Shown here piece after piece: positions 25,856-33,380 of a stretch of 64,000 bases of DNA. Where the stretch lies: the NCBI RefSeq assembly GCF_014199395.1, contig NZ_JACIJM010000011.1:1-64000 (forward strand), in the 5' to 3' direction. The stretch is from Yoonia ponticola. GTDB lineage: Bacteria; Pseudomonadota; Alphaproteobacteria; Rhodobacterales; Rhodobacteraceae. The notes beneath the pieces are model-generated. The model had not been told where the DNA came from, searched no databases, and saw only the letters and a list, made by a program, of their open reading frames with translations. The number at the start of each line of letters is the position of its first letter. The stretch's first letter is position 1. The translations under genes and the position numbers were made by a program.

Positions 25856-26789
25856 ACTTTGAAAGAACAACGAAAATGACGATTTACTTACCCTTTGGTT
25901 CCGGCCATTCGTTGAAAGTCATACGCACCATTGGCGAATGGACCAAATCGCGTGGCGGTGAAAAGTTTGAGGGCAGCCATGAATATTTTCAGCACAACGA
26001 GAATGCGTATTTCCATAACTCAGTCTGAGATCATGGGTGAACGCTCTGACCGCACTTCGACGAAACATCACTTCGCGTGCGAGCATCATTCCAACATTAT
26101 TGGAGCTCCCATGTTTCGCTGATGTCGTTAGCTAGAAACTTAAACACTTCCTTCAATGAGCGGAGACAGTACGTACAATCTTGGTCATCTTCGTACACAG
26201 CAACAAAAACCATGATACTGGTCGCGCGCAGCCATGCTTTAAAAAGGCAGGTGTATCCCGGACGTATATTGCAAAGAGAAAATGCAAGGCTTCCAGTTGG
26301 TGCTACCGCTGTCGATTGTCTAGGTCGGGTAACCGTAAGATGGATAAGGAGTTTTGTTGCTAAAATTGTATGCCCTTCTCTATTCATGCTCTTGAATGGT
26401 GATCGTTGGTATCTACTCGCTTATTGCCGTCCAAAATGTCCTGAATAGATTGCTCAAATAGCGATAAATATATATTTATCAATGAGATAGACGGTGAATA
26501 GCCCTAGGGGAGGTCCAAAATCACCTCGCTGACCTTCATTAAGATAGCGTCATTCAATCTGAACTGATTTCTACCAGCTCACGATGCTCGATACTTCAAT
26601 GGCCACGTCAAAGATCTCATCGTAAATGCCCCGCAGCTGTTTTGGGTAAGGTCAATTCGGTTCGGATCTGGTGCTGCCGAAAAGTAAAAGTTTCCTTCTT
26701 GTTTTGGGACTGTCTGAAGGAACCCTTGTGGGTGTTCCTGACGGGTCCGGGTCGGTTTCCGGCCTGTCTGTCCTGACAAGGAACCTCCC
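25856..26789. other. Gene-poor region after repABC
   Basis: These 934 bases contain overlapping ORFs of 60-123 codons on both strands, none with a recognisable product or strong ribosome-binding site. An 18-bp perfect palindrome GATAAATATATATTTATC lies at 26463-26480. The last 150 bases form a G/T-rich leader before the gene at 26790. Confidence 0.4.
26463..26480. repeat. AT-only 18-bp perfect palindrome
   Basis: GATAAATATATATTTATC is fully self-complementary. A related TATTTATC sequence occurs upstream of repA near 22190. It could be an operator or an easily melted element. Confidence 0.5.
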
Positions 26790-27260
26790 ATGCAAACAGA
26801 AGTATTGCGCGTGCTGCGCACTGAAGCTCAGTCGTGGTGGCGGCATCGAGAGCTTAGAAGAACTGGTGACCTTGATGAGGCTTGTCGGCTGGAACGCCAA
26901 ACGATCCTACGTGACCTTGGCTACCTTCGGACTGCGATCAACAACCCCAACGCATATGTCAGCTGCGGTGGGGGAGGGACCATTCTTCACCTCGGGCTGA
27001 CAACAGTCTCGATCTATGCCCCCGTCGAACGCTTCCCGCTCGCCAGCTTGGCCGTCCGGCTTGGAACGCCTCTTATCGACTGCCGCATCGTTCGCGACAT
27101 CATCGCCTTCGCAAACCTGCCGAAGGTCACAATGGATGGCACGGTTGATCCAGAACCTTGGACGTCCTCCAGCCGGATACCGCTTCTGACCTATCTCGAT
27201 CTTGTCGAACGCCTTGGCGCTCGTATCGTCAACGACCCGCGCATCAATCACGCGACCTAA
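26790..27260 (+). CDS. Conserved plasmid protein, unknown function
   Basis: The 156-residue protein starts with a helical, Arg/Trp-rich segment (EAQSWWRHRELRRTGDLDEACRLERQTILRDL) and continues into a beta-rich part (AYVSCGGGGTILHLGLTTVSIYAPVERFPLASLAVRLGTPLIDCRIVRDI). No domain was recognised. AAGGAA lies ahead of the ATG. It is the first gene of the plus-strand run leading to the mobilisation genes, 43 bp before the ArdC-like gene, and is probably co-transcribed with it. Confidence 0.6.
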   Translation: MQTEVLRVLRTEAQSWWRHRELRRTGDLDEACRLERQTILRDLGYLRTAINNPNAYVSCGGGGTILHLGLTTVSIYAPVERFPLASLAVRLGTPLIDCRIVRDIIAFANLPKVTMDGTVDPEPWTSSSRIPLLTYLDLVERLGARIVNDPRINHAT

Positions 27261-27303
27261 CCTAACTCCCCCAATCAAATTCAACATCGAAAGGAGGCCA
27301 GCC

Positions 27304-28236
27304 ATGGCCCGTTCCCGCACGTCCAAATTCGACGCATCAGAAGCCATCACCAATGAACTCATCCGCATCATCGAACGCGGGGTTCTCCCTTGGCGCAAAC
27401 CGTGGACCGCCGGTGGCAGCGCGCGTCCGATGCGCCACAACAGCGAGCCCTATCAGGGCGTGAACAATTTCCTGCTCACCATGCGCACGGTGATGGCAGG
27501 ATATATCTCTCCGTTCTGGATGACCGTGCCGCAGGCGAATACTCTTGGAGCAAAGATCCGAAAGGGCGAACGCTCGTCTGTTGTTGTTTATTATGGCCAG
27601 AGTCGAACGCAGTCCGATGATGAGCAAGACACCAATGGTGGTGATACCGAAGAAGCCCGCGTTTTTCGTTTCCAGAAGTCATATCGCGTGTTTAATGCAG
27701 ATCAAATCGAGGGCTTGCCGGAGGCATTCCGCCCGGATGCTTGTCCGGTCCCCGATCATGTGCCATCTGCGCCAATCCCGCATATGCAGGCGTTCTTTGA
27801 TGCCATCGATATTAAGACGGTCTTTGGTGGAACCGAGGCACGCTATAATCCGCCCGTCGACAAGGTGTTTATGCCAAGCATCGAGCGCTTCAAGGACCCC
27901 CTGAACTTTTACGGGGTCTGGGCGCATGAGCTTGCCCATGCCACCAAGGCGCCCCATCGCTTGAACCGAGACTACGGTCTCAGCCGGTTTGGTAACACAG
28001 CCTATTCCCGCGAAGAGATCGTCGCAGAACTGACGTCCTGCTTTCTGGGGCAGGAGCTTGGGTTTACCGCGCATACGCTAGAGCTGAACGCGTCGTATTT
28101 GTACCACTGGTTGCGCGTGCTGCGCTCTGACAAGACGGCAATCTTCAAACATGCGGCCGATGCGCAGAAAGCCTGTGATTATCTGATCGCGAGGTCGGAA
28201 GCGGGCAGGGCAGGGGCCACCAATCAGGCAGCTTGA
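27304..28236 (+). CDS. ardC: ArdC-like antirestriction / zincin protein
   Basis: The 310-residue protein has the ArdC N-terminal ssDNA-binding domain (residues 1-125; NELIRIIERGVLPWRKPW, YQGVNNFLLTMRTVMAGYISPFWMT and GAKIRKGERSSVVVYY) and a C-terminal zincin with HELAHAT (HExxH) and EEIVAELTSCFL. ArdC proteins bind single-stranded DNA and protect plasmids entering restriction-proficient hosts. The ATG at 27304 follows a strong AAGGAGG. It is the clearest marker that this run is a conjugative leading region. Confidence 0.9.
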   Translation: MARSRTSKFDASEAITNELIRIIERGVLPWRKPWTAGGSARPMRHNSEPYQGVNNFLLTMRTVMAGYISPFWMTVPQANTLGAKIRKGERSSVVVYYGQSRTQSDDEQDTNGGDTEEARVFRFQKSYRVFNADQIEGLPEAFRPDACPVPDHVPSAPIPHMQAFFDAIDIKTVFGGTEARYNPPVDKVFMPSIERFKDPLNFYGVWAHELAHATKAPHRLNRDYGLSRFGNTAYSREEIVAELTSCFLGQELGFTAHTLELNASYLYHWLRVLRSDKTAIFKHAADAQKACDYLIARSEAGRAGATNQAA

Positions 28237-28275
28237 GAGGTCTGGTGCTGTCGTAGGCGGTGGCTCTCAAAAAGT

Positions 28276-28300
28276 GAAAGCAAGCTTTTGGTTTTGTGTT
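28276..28300 (+). repeat. Leader element copy 1 (upstream of DUF3768)
   Basis: GAAAGCAAGCTTTTGG followed by TTTTGTGTT resembles the element at 28770, 33324 and 38080. It lies 27 bp before the DUF3768 start codon. Confidence 0.5.
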
Positions 28301-28326
28301 TTCAACTTTTTCGAAAGGACAGACCC

Positions 28327-28716
28327 ATGACCACTTCCGCACTCCCTCAAACCGAAAGCCCCGACATCGCAGCAATCGCGATGCAGAATGATGCCTTCCG
28401 CAAGCTCGCCTGCCTCGGCATTGCACCGGATCAGCCCATTGCAGGCCGTATGCATGTCACACGGTCTCTTGCAGAGGCCGAGGATGGCTTCATGGCTGAG
28501 GCGGTCAAAGCGACAGGGGAGTTCGACGTCTTTGAACCCGAGAATGATCCAGACGGATGCCACGACTTCGGGGCCGTGGATATCCGAGGGCAAAAGGTCT
28601 TTTGGAAGATCGATCTTTATGAGGCGGATAGCGATTTCCGGTATGGCGCTGAGGCCCCTGACAATCCTGCAACCACAATGCGCGTGCTCACCATCATGAT
28701 GGCATCCGACTGGTAG
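28327..28716 (+). CDS. DUF3768 family protein
   Basis: The 129-residue protein has the DUF3768 pattern: IAMQNDAFRK near the start, MHVTRSLAEAEDGFMAEAVKA, FDVFEPENDPDGCHDFGAVDI and FWKIDLYEADSDFRYGAEAPDNPATTMRVLTIM at the end. The function is unknown; the family is common on alphaproteobacterial plasmids near ArdC-like genes. AAAGGA precedes the ATG at 28327. A perfect terminator hairpin follows, so the gene may be expressed alone. Confidence 0.85.
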   Translation: MTTSALPQTESPDIAAIAMQNDAFRKLACLGIAPDQPIAGRMHVTRSLAEAEDGFMAEAVKATGEFDVFEPENDPDGCHDFGAVDIRGQKVFWKIDLYEADSDFRYGAEAPDNPATTMRVLTIMMASDW

Positions 28717-28745
28717 GGCAGGGCCCCCCACGTTCTGAACATTCG

Positions 28746-28784
28746 AGGCCTGCTTCCTCTCTTCAAAGGGAAAGCAGGCCTTTT
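28746..28784 (+). terminator. Strong rho-independent terminator after DUF3768
   Basis: Perfect 10-bp arms AGGCCTGCTT and AAGCAGGCCT are followed by TTTT. The right arm is part of leader element copy 2, so the same sequence both ends one transcript and precedes the next gene. Confidence 0.8.
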
Positions 28785-28800
28785 GTTATGTGATCCTCAA
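28770..28800 (+). repeat. Leader element copy 2 (upstream of ParB-like gene)
   Basis: GAAAGCAGGCCTTTTGTTAT then GTGATCC closely matches the copy at 38080. Confidence 0.6.
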
Positions 28801-28864
28801 ACCCGGGGATTGGTCAGGCCGTTCCGAGTGTTCGGGGCAGCACAACATCTCAAAAGGATATCAC

Positions 28865-30844
28865 ATGACACATGCTCTCAAATCCATCACGGTCGCCATT
28901 GGTGATCTCACCTCGCATCCAGCCAATGTGCGCAGCAATTCGCCAGAAACTTACGAGACAGAGGCTATCGCTGACCTCACCGCCAGCATTGGCGTTCTAG
29001 GCATCATCCAACCGCTGCTGGTTCAAAAGATCGATGGCAAGTTCGGCGTTTTGGCCGGCGGTCGGCGTCGCGCAGCTTTGAATGAATTGGTTGCTGACAA
29101 GACCGCGAAGGGCTTTACCAACAAAACCAAGATCGAATGCCGCTTGGTGCCGGATGACTGTGATGTGACCACGGCCCTGTCGCTGGCCGAGAACATCACG
29201 CAGGCCCCGATGAACGCTATCGACGAGTTCGAGGCGTTTGCGCGCATGATGGAGGTTGATGGCCAATCGCCAGACACCATCGCCAAAACGTTCGGGACAA
29301 CGATCGCGGCCGTGAAGGGTCGCCTGCGCTATGGCTTGATCCATCCAGATATCCGCGCGGCGGCCCGCGCCAAGTCTATCACGCTTGATACCATGAAGGC
29401 CTTTGCGGACCATCCAAGCCAGGCCGTGCAGCTTGAGGTCTATGAGGCTCTAACAAGCGATGACAGCTATGTGCAGGCCTATACAGTACGTCAGGCGCTC
29501 AAAACCCGTGGTGTGCAGGTCAGCGACGATATTGGAGCCTTCGTGCGAGAGGACTATGAGGCGCGGGGTGGTCCCATCGCTGCGGATCTCCTCGAGGAGC
29601 ATTCGGTGCTAGAAGACATCGCACTGGTCGAAACGATAATGGTCGAGAAACTGACCGCCGCCGCCGAAGAGGCACGGGTCCAAATGGGGTTTGCGTGGGC
29701 TGAGGCGTTGGTGCGCTACGATTATGCAACGATGGCAGAATATGGTCGCGTTTATCCCGGTCCGGTCGAGCCTGATGCCGCTGGTCTAAAGCGCGTGGAT
29801 GCGATCACCGATGAGCTGGAGACACTGCAACGCGAGATGAAGGACGAAAACCTCGAGACGGATGCCTACAACGCCCTCTACGATCGCGTCGATGCGCTCG
29901 AGGAAGAGGCGCGGGAACTGCAGGAGGCTTACAGTGCAGATGACCTTGCGCAGGGCGGCGTCATCGCATCCTGGTCAAACGGCAAGATTACGCTGCATGT
30001 CGGCCTGGCGCGGCCAGAGGACAAGCCTGAGGCGACATCTCAGACGACCAGTGCCGGCGGCACGTCTGGTGACGCAGAAGGGCAGGGCACGGACGCAATC
30101 GTCTATCCCGCCTCACTGACCCAAGACCTTAAGACGGAGCGGGCAATGGCCCTCGGGGCGGCGATGACACTGCATCCCGAAGCCACGCTCGATCTGACCT
30201 TGTTCAAACTGGTCACGGACGTGCTTGGCGGCATGAGCGCAACCCACGCCGTCAAGGTCGAGGCCCGCAAGGAATACCGCAGCCACGCCAAGATGGATGA
30301 GATTGATGGCACATCGCTAGAACAGGTGGCCGAGGCGTATGACGCGCTCGATCTGTCTTGGACGGGTGAGGCTAAGTCTCCAGCAGATCAGTTTGCATCG
30401 TTCCGTGCACTTGGTGCGGGCGAGAAGGCCAAACTGGTCGCCTATGCCACGGCCAGCACGACGCAATCGTGTTTTGCCCGCAGTGTTCAGAGCGACAGCT
30501 TGATGCACGACTTCGAGATCGAGGTCATGCCCGACGTTCGCGCGCATTGGACGCCAAACGCGGCGCTGTTCAATCGGTTCAAGAAGGCGTGGCTGCTCAA
30601 AATCCTTGGCGAAGAGCTCGGCCTTGCGCAGGAGGCGGTCACACTGGCCTCCATGAGCAAAAAAGAGATCGTCGCCTTTTGTGACAAACTCTTCGCCGAG
30701 CCCTTTGCGACTCTCACTGAGGCGCAGCAGAGGGCGGTTGCGGCGTGGTGTCCGCCGATGATGCAAACGACCGATGGTGTCAGCTTGGGTGTCGATGCGG
30801 AAGAGACCGCGCAAGCAGAGACGGTTCAAGCAAAAGCCGCCTGA
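28865..30844 (+). CDS. Large ParB/RepB/Spo0J-like nuclease-domain protein
   Basis: The 659-residue protein has a ParB N-terminal domain (ETEAIADLTASIGVLGIIQPLLVQ and VLAGGRRRAALNEL), a LSLAENITQAPMNAIDEFEAFARM segment and an HTH (DTIAKTFGTTIAAVKGRLRYGLIHPDI). A long acidic helical extension follows (residues about 300-659), much longer than true plasmid ParB proteins. This type of ParB-like protein is typical of plasmid leading regions rather than segregation, since RepB is present separately. AAGGAT precedes the ATG at 28865. Its biochemical role is unproven. Confidence 0.85.
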   Translation: MTHALKSITVAIGDLTSHPANVRSNSPETYETEAIADLTASIGVLGIIQPLLVQKIDGKFGVLAGGRRRAALNELVADKTAKGFTNKTKIECRLVPDDCDVTTALSLAENITQAPMNAIDEFEAFARMMEVDGQSPDTIAKTFGTTIAAVKGRLRYGLIHPDIRAAARAKSITLDTMKAFADHPSQAVQLEVYEALTSDDSYVQAYTVRQALKTRGVQVSDDIGAFVREDYEARGGPIAADLLEEHSVLEDIALVETIMVEKLTAAAEEARVQMGFAWAEALVRYDYATMAEYGRVYPGPVEPDAAGLKRVDAITDELETLQREMKDENLETDAYNALYDRVDALEEEARELQEAYSADDLAQGGVIASWSNGKITLHVGLARPEDKPEATSQTTSAGGTSGDAEGQGTDAIVYPASLTQDLKTERAMALGAAMTLHPEATLDLTLFKLVTDVLGGMSATHAVKVEARKEYRSHAKMDEIDGTSLEQVAEAYDALDLSWTGEAKSPADQFASFRALGAGEKAKLVAYATASTTQSCFARSVQSDSLMHDFEIEVMPDVRAHWTPNAALFNRFKKAWLLKILGEELGLAQEAVTLASMSKKEIVAFCDKLFAEPFATLTEAQQRAVAAWCPPMMQTTDGVSLGVDAEETAQAETVQAKAA

Positions 30845-30951
30845 TCTATCGAGGTGACCCGCGCTTGGGAACAACCAGACGCGGGTCATCCCACTCCCCA
30901 ACAACTCCCAGAAACAAGCGGCTCAGGCCGCCGTTTATGAAAGACATCCCC

Positions 30952-31545
30952 ATGGCTATTCTCAAGTTCTCTGCGTCCGCTGTCGCGGCGCAAATCGCGC
31001 ATGCGCGCTCGTGTTCAACCTTCCTGCCCAATTGGAACGGGCCAGTCGATAAGCCCGCCCTGATCCTCATCGTTGGGAACGGCGTGCATCTGCGTTCCAA
31101 CGGTATCGATGGCTCTACCACCCGTATTGTCACCACAGAGCAGTCCGATCCTTCCTTTGCCTTTGCGAACGGCATCAATCCGTTTCGGGACAGCGATTGG
31201 ATGGCACAGCGTCAAATGGCGTTCCGCGATCTGACCGGGCAGTTTTACACAGACATACTTGACGATGTGCAGACACTGATCGATCGCGGGCAGGGGGCCA
31301 TCCGACTGGCAACCGATGGGCATTCTATCCGTGTCTTCGTCCGTCGCGCCTCAGACTTCCTGATTGGTGGCACCTATGAGGTGCCCTCGGGTCTTGGCGG
31401 AACATTCCGAGTAGTTCTGAAGGACGCCTGCGACACCTTCGCAATCGTTCAGAACTGCGGCAACTGCGAGGACTTCGATGCCATGCAGCCTTACCGCGTG
31501 CCGCTTGATGCTCTTATGGAGCTCGAGGACCGGAGGGCAGCGTAA
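30952..31545 (+). CDS. Conserved plasmid protein, unknown function
   Basis: The 197-residue protein begins MAILKFSASAVAAQIAHARSC and has a beta-rich middle (DKPALILIVGNGVHLRSNGIDG) with a C-terminal CGNCEDFDAMQPYRVPLDAL segment. No known domain was recognised. GAAAG precedes the ATG at 30952; an ATG at 30937 is possible. It overlaps the next gene by one base (TAATG), so both are co-translated. It belongs to the leading-region gene run. Confidence 0.6.
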   Translation: MAILKFSASAVAAQIAHARSCSTFLPNWNGPVDKPALILIVGNGVHLRSNGIDGSTTRIVTTEQSDPSFAFANGINPFRDSDWMAQRQMAFRDLTGQFYTDILDDVQTLIDRGQGAIRLATDGHSIRVFVRRASDFLIGGTYEVPSGLGGTFRVVLKDACDTFAIVQNCGNCEDFDAMQPYRVPLDALMELEDRRAA

Positions 31546-32201
31546 TGGGCTGGCTTTTCTACACTGACCGGCGGGTTCAAAACTACGCCGATAAGAAGGC
31601 AGAGATCACCCGTCTTTGCACCTTCGAGACAGATGCGCGCCGCACGACACTGGTCAAAGCCAGCAAAGTTGGCTCGACGTGGTATGCGGCCGCAAAAGTC
31701 GAGAGCCTTGATTCGGCACCCTTGGAAGATCGGACCTATGTGATCGACAAGGACGGGTCATTCACCTTTGGTGCCGTGTTTCTGACGCGGTACGACGACG
31801 GGTGCTGGGGCTACAAGGATATGGAGGAAAGCGCTGGTCCCTGTGAGTCTCGCGCGCCACTAAGCATCCTCAATCTCTTGTCCGAGTTGAAAGACTCCGA
31901 CAGCTATGCCCACGCCTGGCGGCAGCGGTGTCGGGACTGGGCCGCGATCCCTGATTACGCAGAGGGTGATAAGATCAAGTTGGTTGCCCCTGTGACCCTC
32001 AGCGATGGCAGCACCTGTCAGTTCGTTACAGCGACCCATTACAGGCGCGGGCATCAAAAACGGCGCTGCTACCGTATTGAGGAAACCGGCAGCCTTGTGC
32101 GGCTATCAAAGGCGTCACTGGCGGGATCGACCCTCATCAGTCGCGAAATAGCTGAGGGCAGTGCGGTGTTGGCAGAGTTTTTTGCGGGGCAGGGGGCCTA
32201 G
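31545..32201 (+). CDS. Conserved plasmid protein (possibly DUF6927)
   Basis: The 218-residue protein starts MGWLFYTDRRVQNYADKKAEITRLC and contains DDGCWGYKDMEESAGPCESRAPLSILNLLSE and a basic C-terminal part with YRRGHQKRRCYRIEETG. I associate this pattern with DUF6927 proteins of alphaproteobacterial plasmids, from memory and with moderate confidence. It is translationally coupled to the previous gene. Function unknown. Confidence 0.65.
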   Translation: MGWLFYTDRRVQNYADKKAEITRLCTFETDARRTTLVKASKVGSTWYAAAKVESLDSAPLEDRTYVIDKDGSFTFGAVFLTRYDDGCWGYKDMEESAGPCESRAPLSILNLLSELKDSDSYAHAWRQRCRDWAAIPDYAEGDKIKLVAPVTLSDGSTCQFVTATHYRRGHQKRRCYRIEETGSLVRLSKASLAGSTLISREIAEGSAVLAEFFAGQGA

Positions 32202-32228
32202 AGTGAAACTCTCTACCGCCTTGATTGC

Positions 32229-32246
32229 GTATCTCATTTGAGATAC
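32229..32246. promoter_or_regulatory. Operator palindrome of the RelB-type gene
   Basis: Arms GTATCTCA and TGAGATAC (perfect, 8 bp) flank TT. They overlap a promoter TTGATT (32221-32226), 17 bp, TACAAC (32244-32249). This is a typical autorepression site for an antitoxin. Confidence 0.65.
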
Positions 32247-32269
32247 AACAATAACCAAAGGAGACTCAT

Positions 32270-32563
32270 ATGCCCGCTCAAACATCAATGATCCATGTCC
32301 GTGTTGACGATCAGCTTAAAGCGCAGGCCTCGGATGCACTCTCGGGCGTCGGCCTGACGCTCTCGGATGCCGTTCGCATCCTCTTGACGCGCGTGGCCGC
32401 AGAGGGCGGGTTGCCAGCGGGACTGACCGCGGATCCAGATGCCTATGACGCATGGTTCCGCACCAAAGTGCAGGAAGCATTGGACGACCCAAAGCCGACA
32501 ACACCGCAGGCTCAGGTAATGCAAGACGCTCAGGCGCTGATTGATAAGAAGCGCCGTGCCTGA
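32270..32563 (+). CDS. RelB/DinJ-family antitoxin
   Basis: The 97-residue protein has the ribbon-helix-helix start SMIHVRVDDQLKAQASDALSGVGLTLSDAVRILLTRVAAEGGLP typical of RelB/DinJ antitoxins, and a C-terminal toxin-binding helix (PQAQVMQDAQALIDKKRRA). AAGGAGA precedes the ATG. The expected toxin is missing: only about seven codons of a RelE/ParE-like start remain (32556 onward) before a different toxin-antitoxin pair begins. It is therefore an orphan antitoxin, possibly able to neutralise other RelE toxins. Confidence 0.85.
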   Translation: MPAQTSMIHVRVDDQLKAQASDALSGVGLTLSDAVRILLTRVAAEGGLPAGLTADPDAYDAWFRTKVQEALDDPKPTTPQAQVMQDAQALIDKKRRA

Positions 32564-32582
32564 TCTTGAATGGAAGGCTACT
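32556..32582 (+). pseudogene. Remnant of a RelE/ParE-type toxin start
   Basis: A GTG overlapping the relB 3' end begins VPDLEWKAT, matching the usual opening of RelE/ParE toxins (xPxLxWxxxA). The similarity stops at once, at the promoter of the next module. This suggests a deletion junction. Confidence 0.4.
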
Positions 32583-32589
32583 TGCAAAA

Positions 32590-32606
32590 ATACAGAAATT
32601 CTGTAT
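32590..32606. promoter_or_regulatory. Operator palindrome of the Phd/PemK module
   Basis: ATACAGAAATTCTGTAT has perfect 8-bp arms around a central A. It lies between TTGCAA (32582-32587) and TATATT (32604-32609), spacer 16 bp, so repressor binding would block the promoter. Confidence 0.65.
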
Positions 32607-32642
32607 ATTCTTAATAATCCTGAAAGTCATCGGAGCATTGAG

Positions 32643-32885
32643 ATGAAACAGTTCGCAGCAGGCGATCTAACGCGTAATACTGGCGACCTCTTCGAGGCGG
32701 CCGCTGTCTCTCCAGTCGCCATCACGAAACACCGTAAACCACGTTTCGTTGTCATGTCGATGGAGCGGTTTGAAGCCCTTACGACGGGACGCAGCACACA
32801 GGTTGCGCTGGATGTGACGGATATGCCCGAAGATTTGGGTAAACTGTTGGACACGGGCATCGAGAATCACTTCCGTGACCGCTGA
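32643..32885 (+). CDS. Phd/YefM-family antitoxin
   Basis: The 80-residue protein has the Phd/YefM N-terminal DNA-binding fold: MKQFAAGDLTRNTGDLFEAAAVSPVAITKHRKPRFVVMSMERFEAL. Residues 50-80 form the toxin-neutralising tail. It should autorepress through the palindrome at 32590-32606. The 3' end overlaps the next gene's GTG start by 11 bases, the normal toxin-antitoxin coupling. Confidence 0.88.
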   Translation: MKQFAAGDLTRNTGDLFEAAAVSPVAITKHRKPRFVVMSMERFEALTTGRSTQVALDVTDMPEDLGKLLDTGIENHFRDR

Positions 32886-33294
32886 CTTCCCTGCTGCAGG
32901 GCAGGTTTTTGATTATCATTATCTCTGGAAGTGGCAGGCGGATGGTGGTGAGACAGAGGGTCGTAAGAAGCGACCAAGCTGCGTGGTCATTGTCGTGGCC
33001 AACGAAGCTGGCCACCACGTCATGTTCATTGCTCCGATCACCAGCAAGATGCCGGAACAAGGCCGAACAGCATTGGAAATACCGGAGACAGAAGCTCGTC
33101 GGGCGCGGCTTGATAGCCATCTGTCTCTATGGGTCATTCTGGATGAGTTGAACGCCGATGTCCTCGAGGCTTCCTACACGATTGAGGATCGCTCGCCTCG
33201 AGGGACTTTCAGTCCAGCCTTCACCGACGCGATTTTGCGCGGCGTACAACAGCTTCGCGCGGCTGGAAAACTGAAGCTGTCCAAGCGAACCTAG
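32875..33294 (+). CDS. PemK/MazF-like toxin
   Basis: The 139-residue protein contains AAGQVFDYHYLWKWQADGGETEGRKKRPSCVVIVVA and HHVMFIAPITSKMP, a pattern of PemK/MazF-like growth inhibitors in alphaproteobacteria that probably act as endoribonucleases. It starts with GTG inside the Phd gene. The PITSK and KRPSCV segments align with the MazF RPxxV and P-x-T-S motifs. The module is a plausible plasmid-addiction system. Confidence 0.75.
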   Translation: MTADFPAAGQVFDYHYLWKWQADGGETEGRKKRPSCVVIVVANEAGHHVMFIAPITSKMPEQGRTALEIPETEARRARLDSHLSLWVILDELNADVLEASYTIEDRSPRGTFSPAFTDAILRGVQQLRAAGKLKLSKRT

Positions 33295-33309
33295 CTCATC
33301 TTGTCTTCT

Positions 33310-33340
33310 CCCGTTTTCCAAAAGGAAAAGGGGGCTTTTT
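33310..33340 (+). terminator. Terminator after the Phd/PemK module
   Basis: CCCGTTTTCC pairs with GGAAAAGGGG (one G-G mismatch) around AAAA, followed by C and TTTTT. The right arm merges with leader element copy 3. Confidence 0.7.
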
Positions 33341-33359
33341 GTCCTGTGAACCTCAACCC
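33324..33359 (+). repeat. Leader element copy 3 (upstream of the methylase-helicase)
   Basis: GGAAAAGGGGGCTTTTTGTC followed by CTGTGAACCTCAACCC matches the TGTGATCCTCAAACCC tail of copy 2. It lies 22 bp before the next start codon. Confidence 0.5.
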
Positions 33360-33380
33360 GGATCACAAAGGACAGAAATC

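Noticed and set aside
26077..26448. Overlapping ORFs on both strands after repC
   Set aside because: They have poor starts, unusual composition and no recognisable products; neither strand is convincing.
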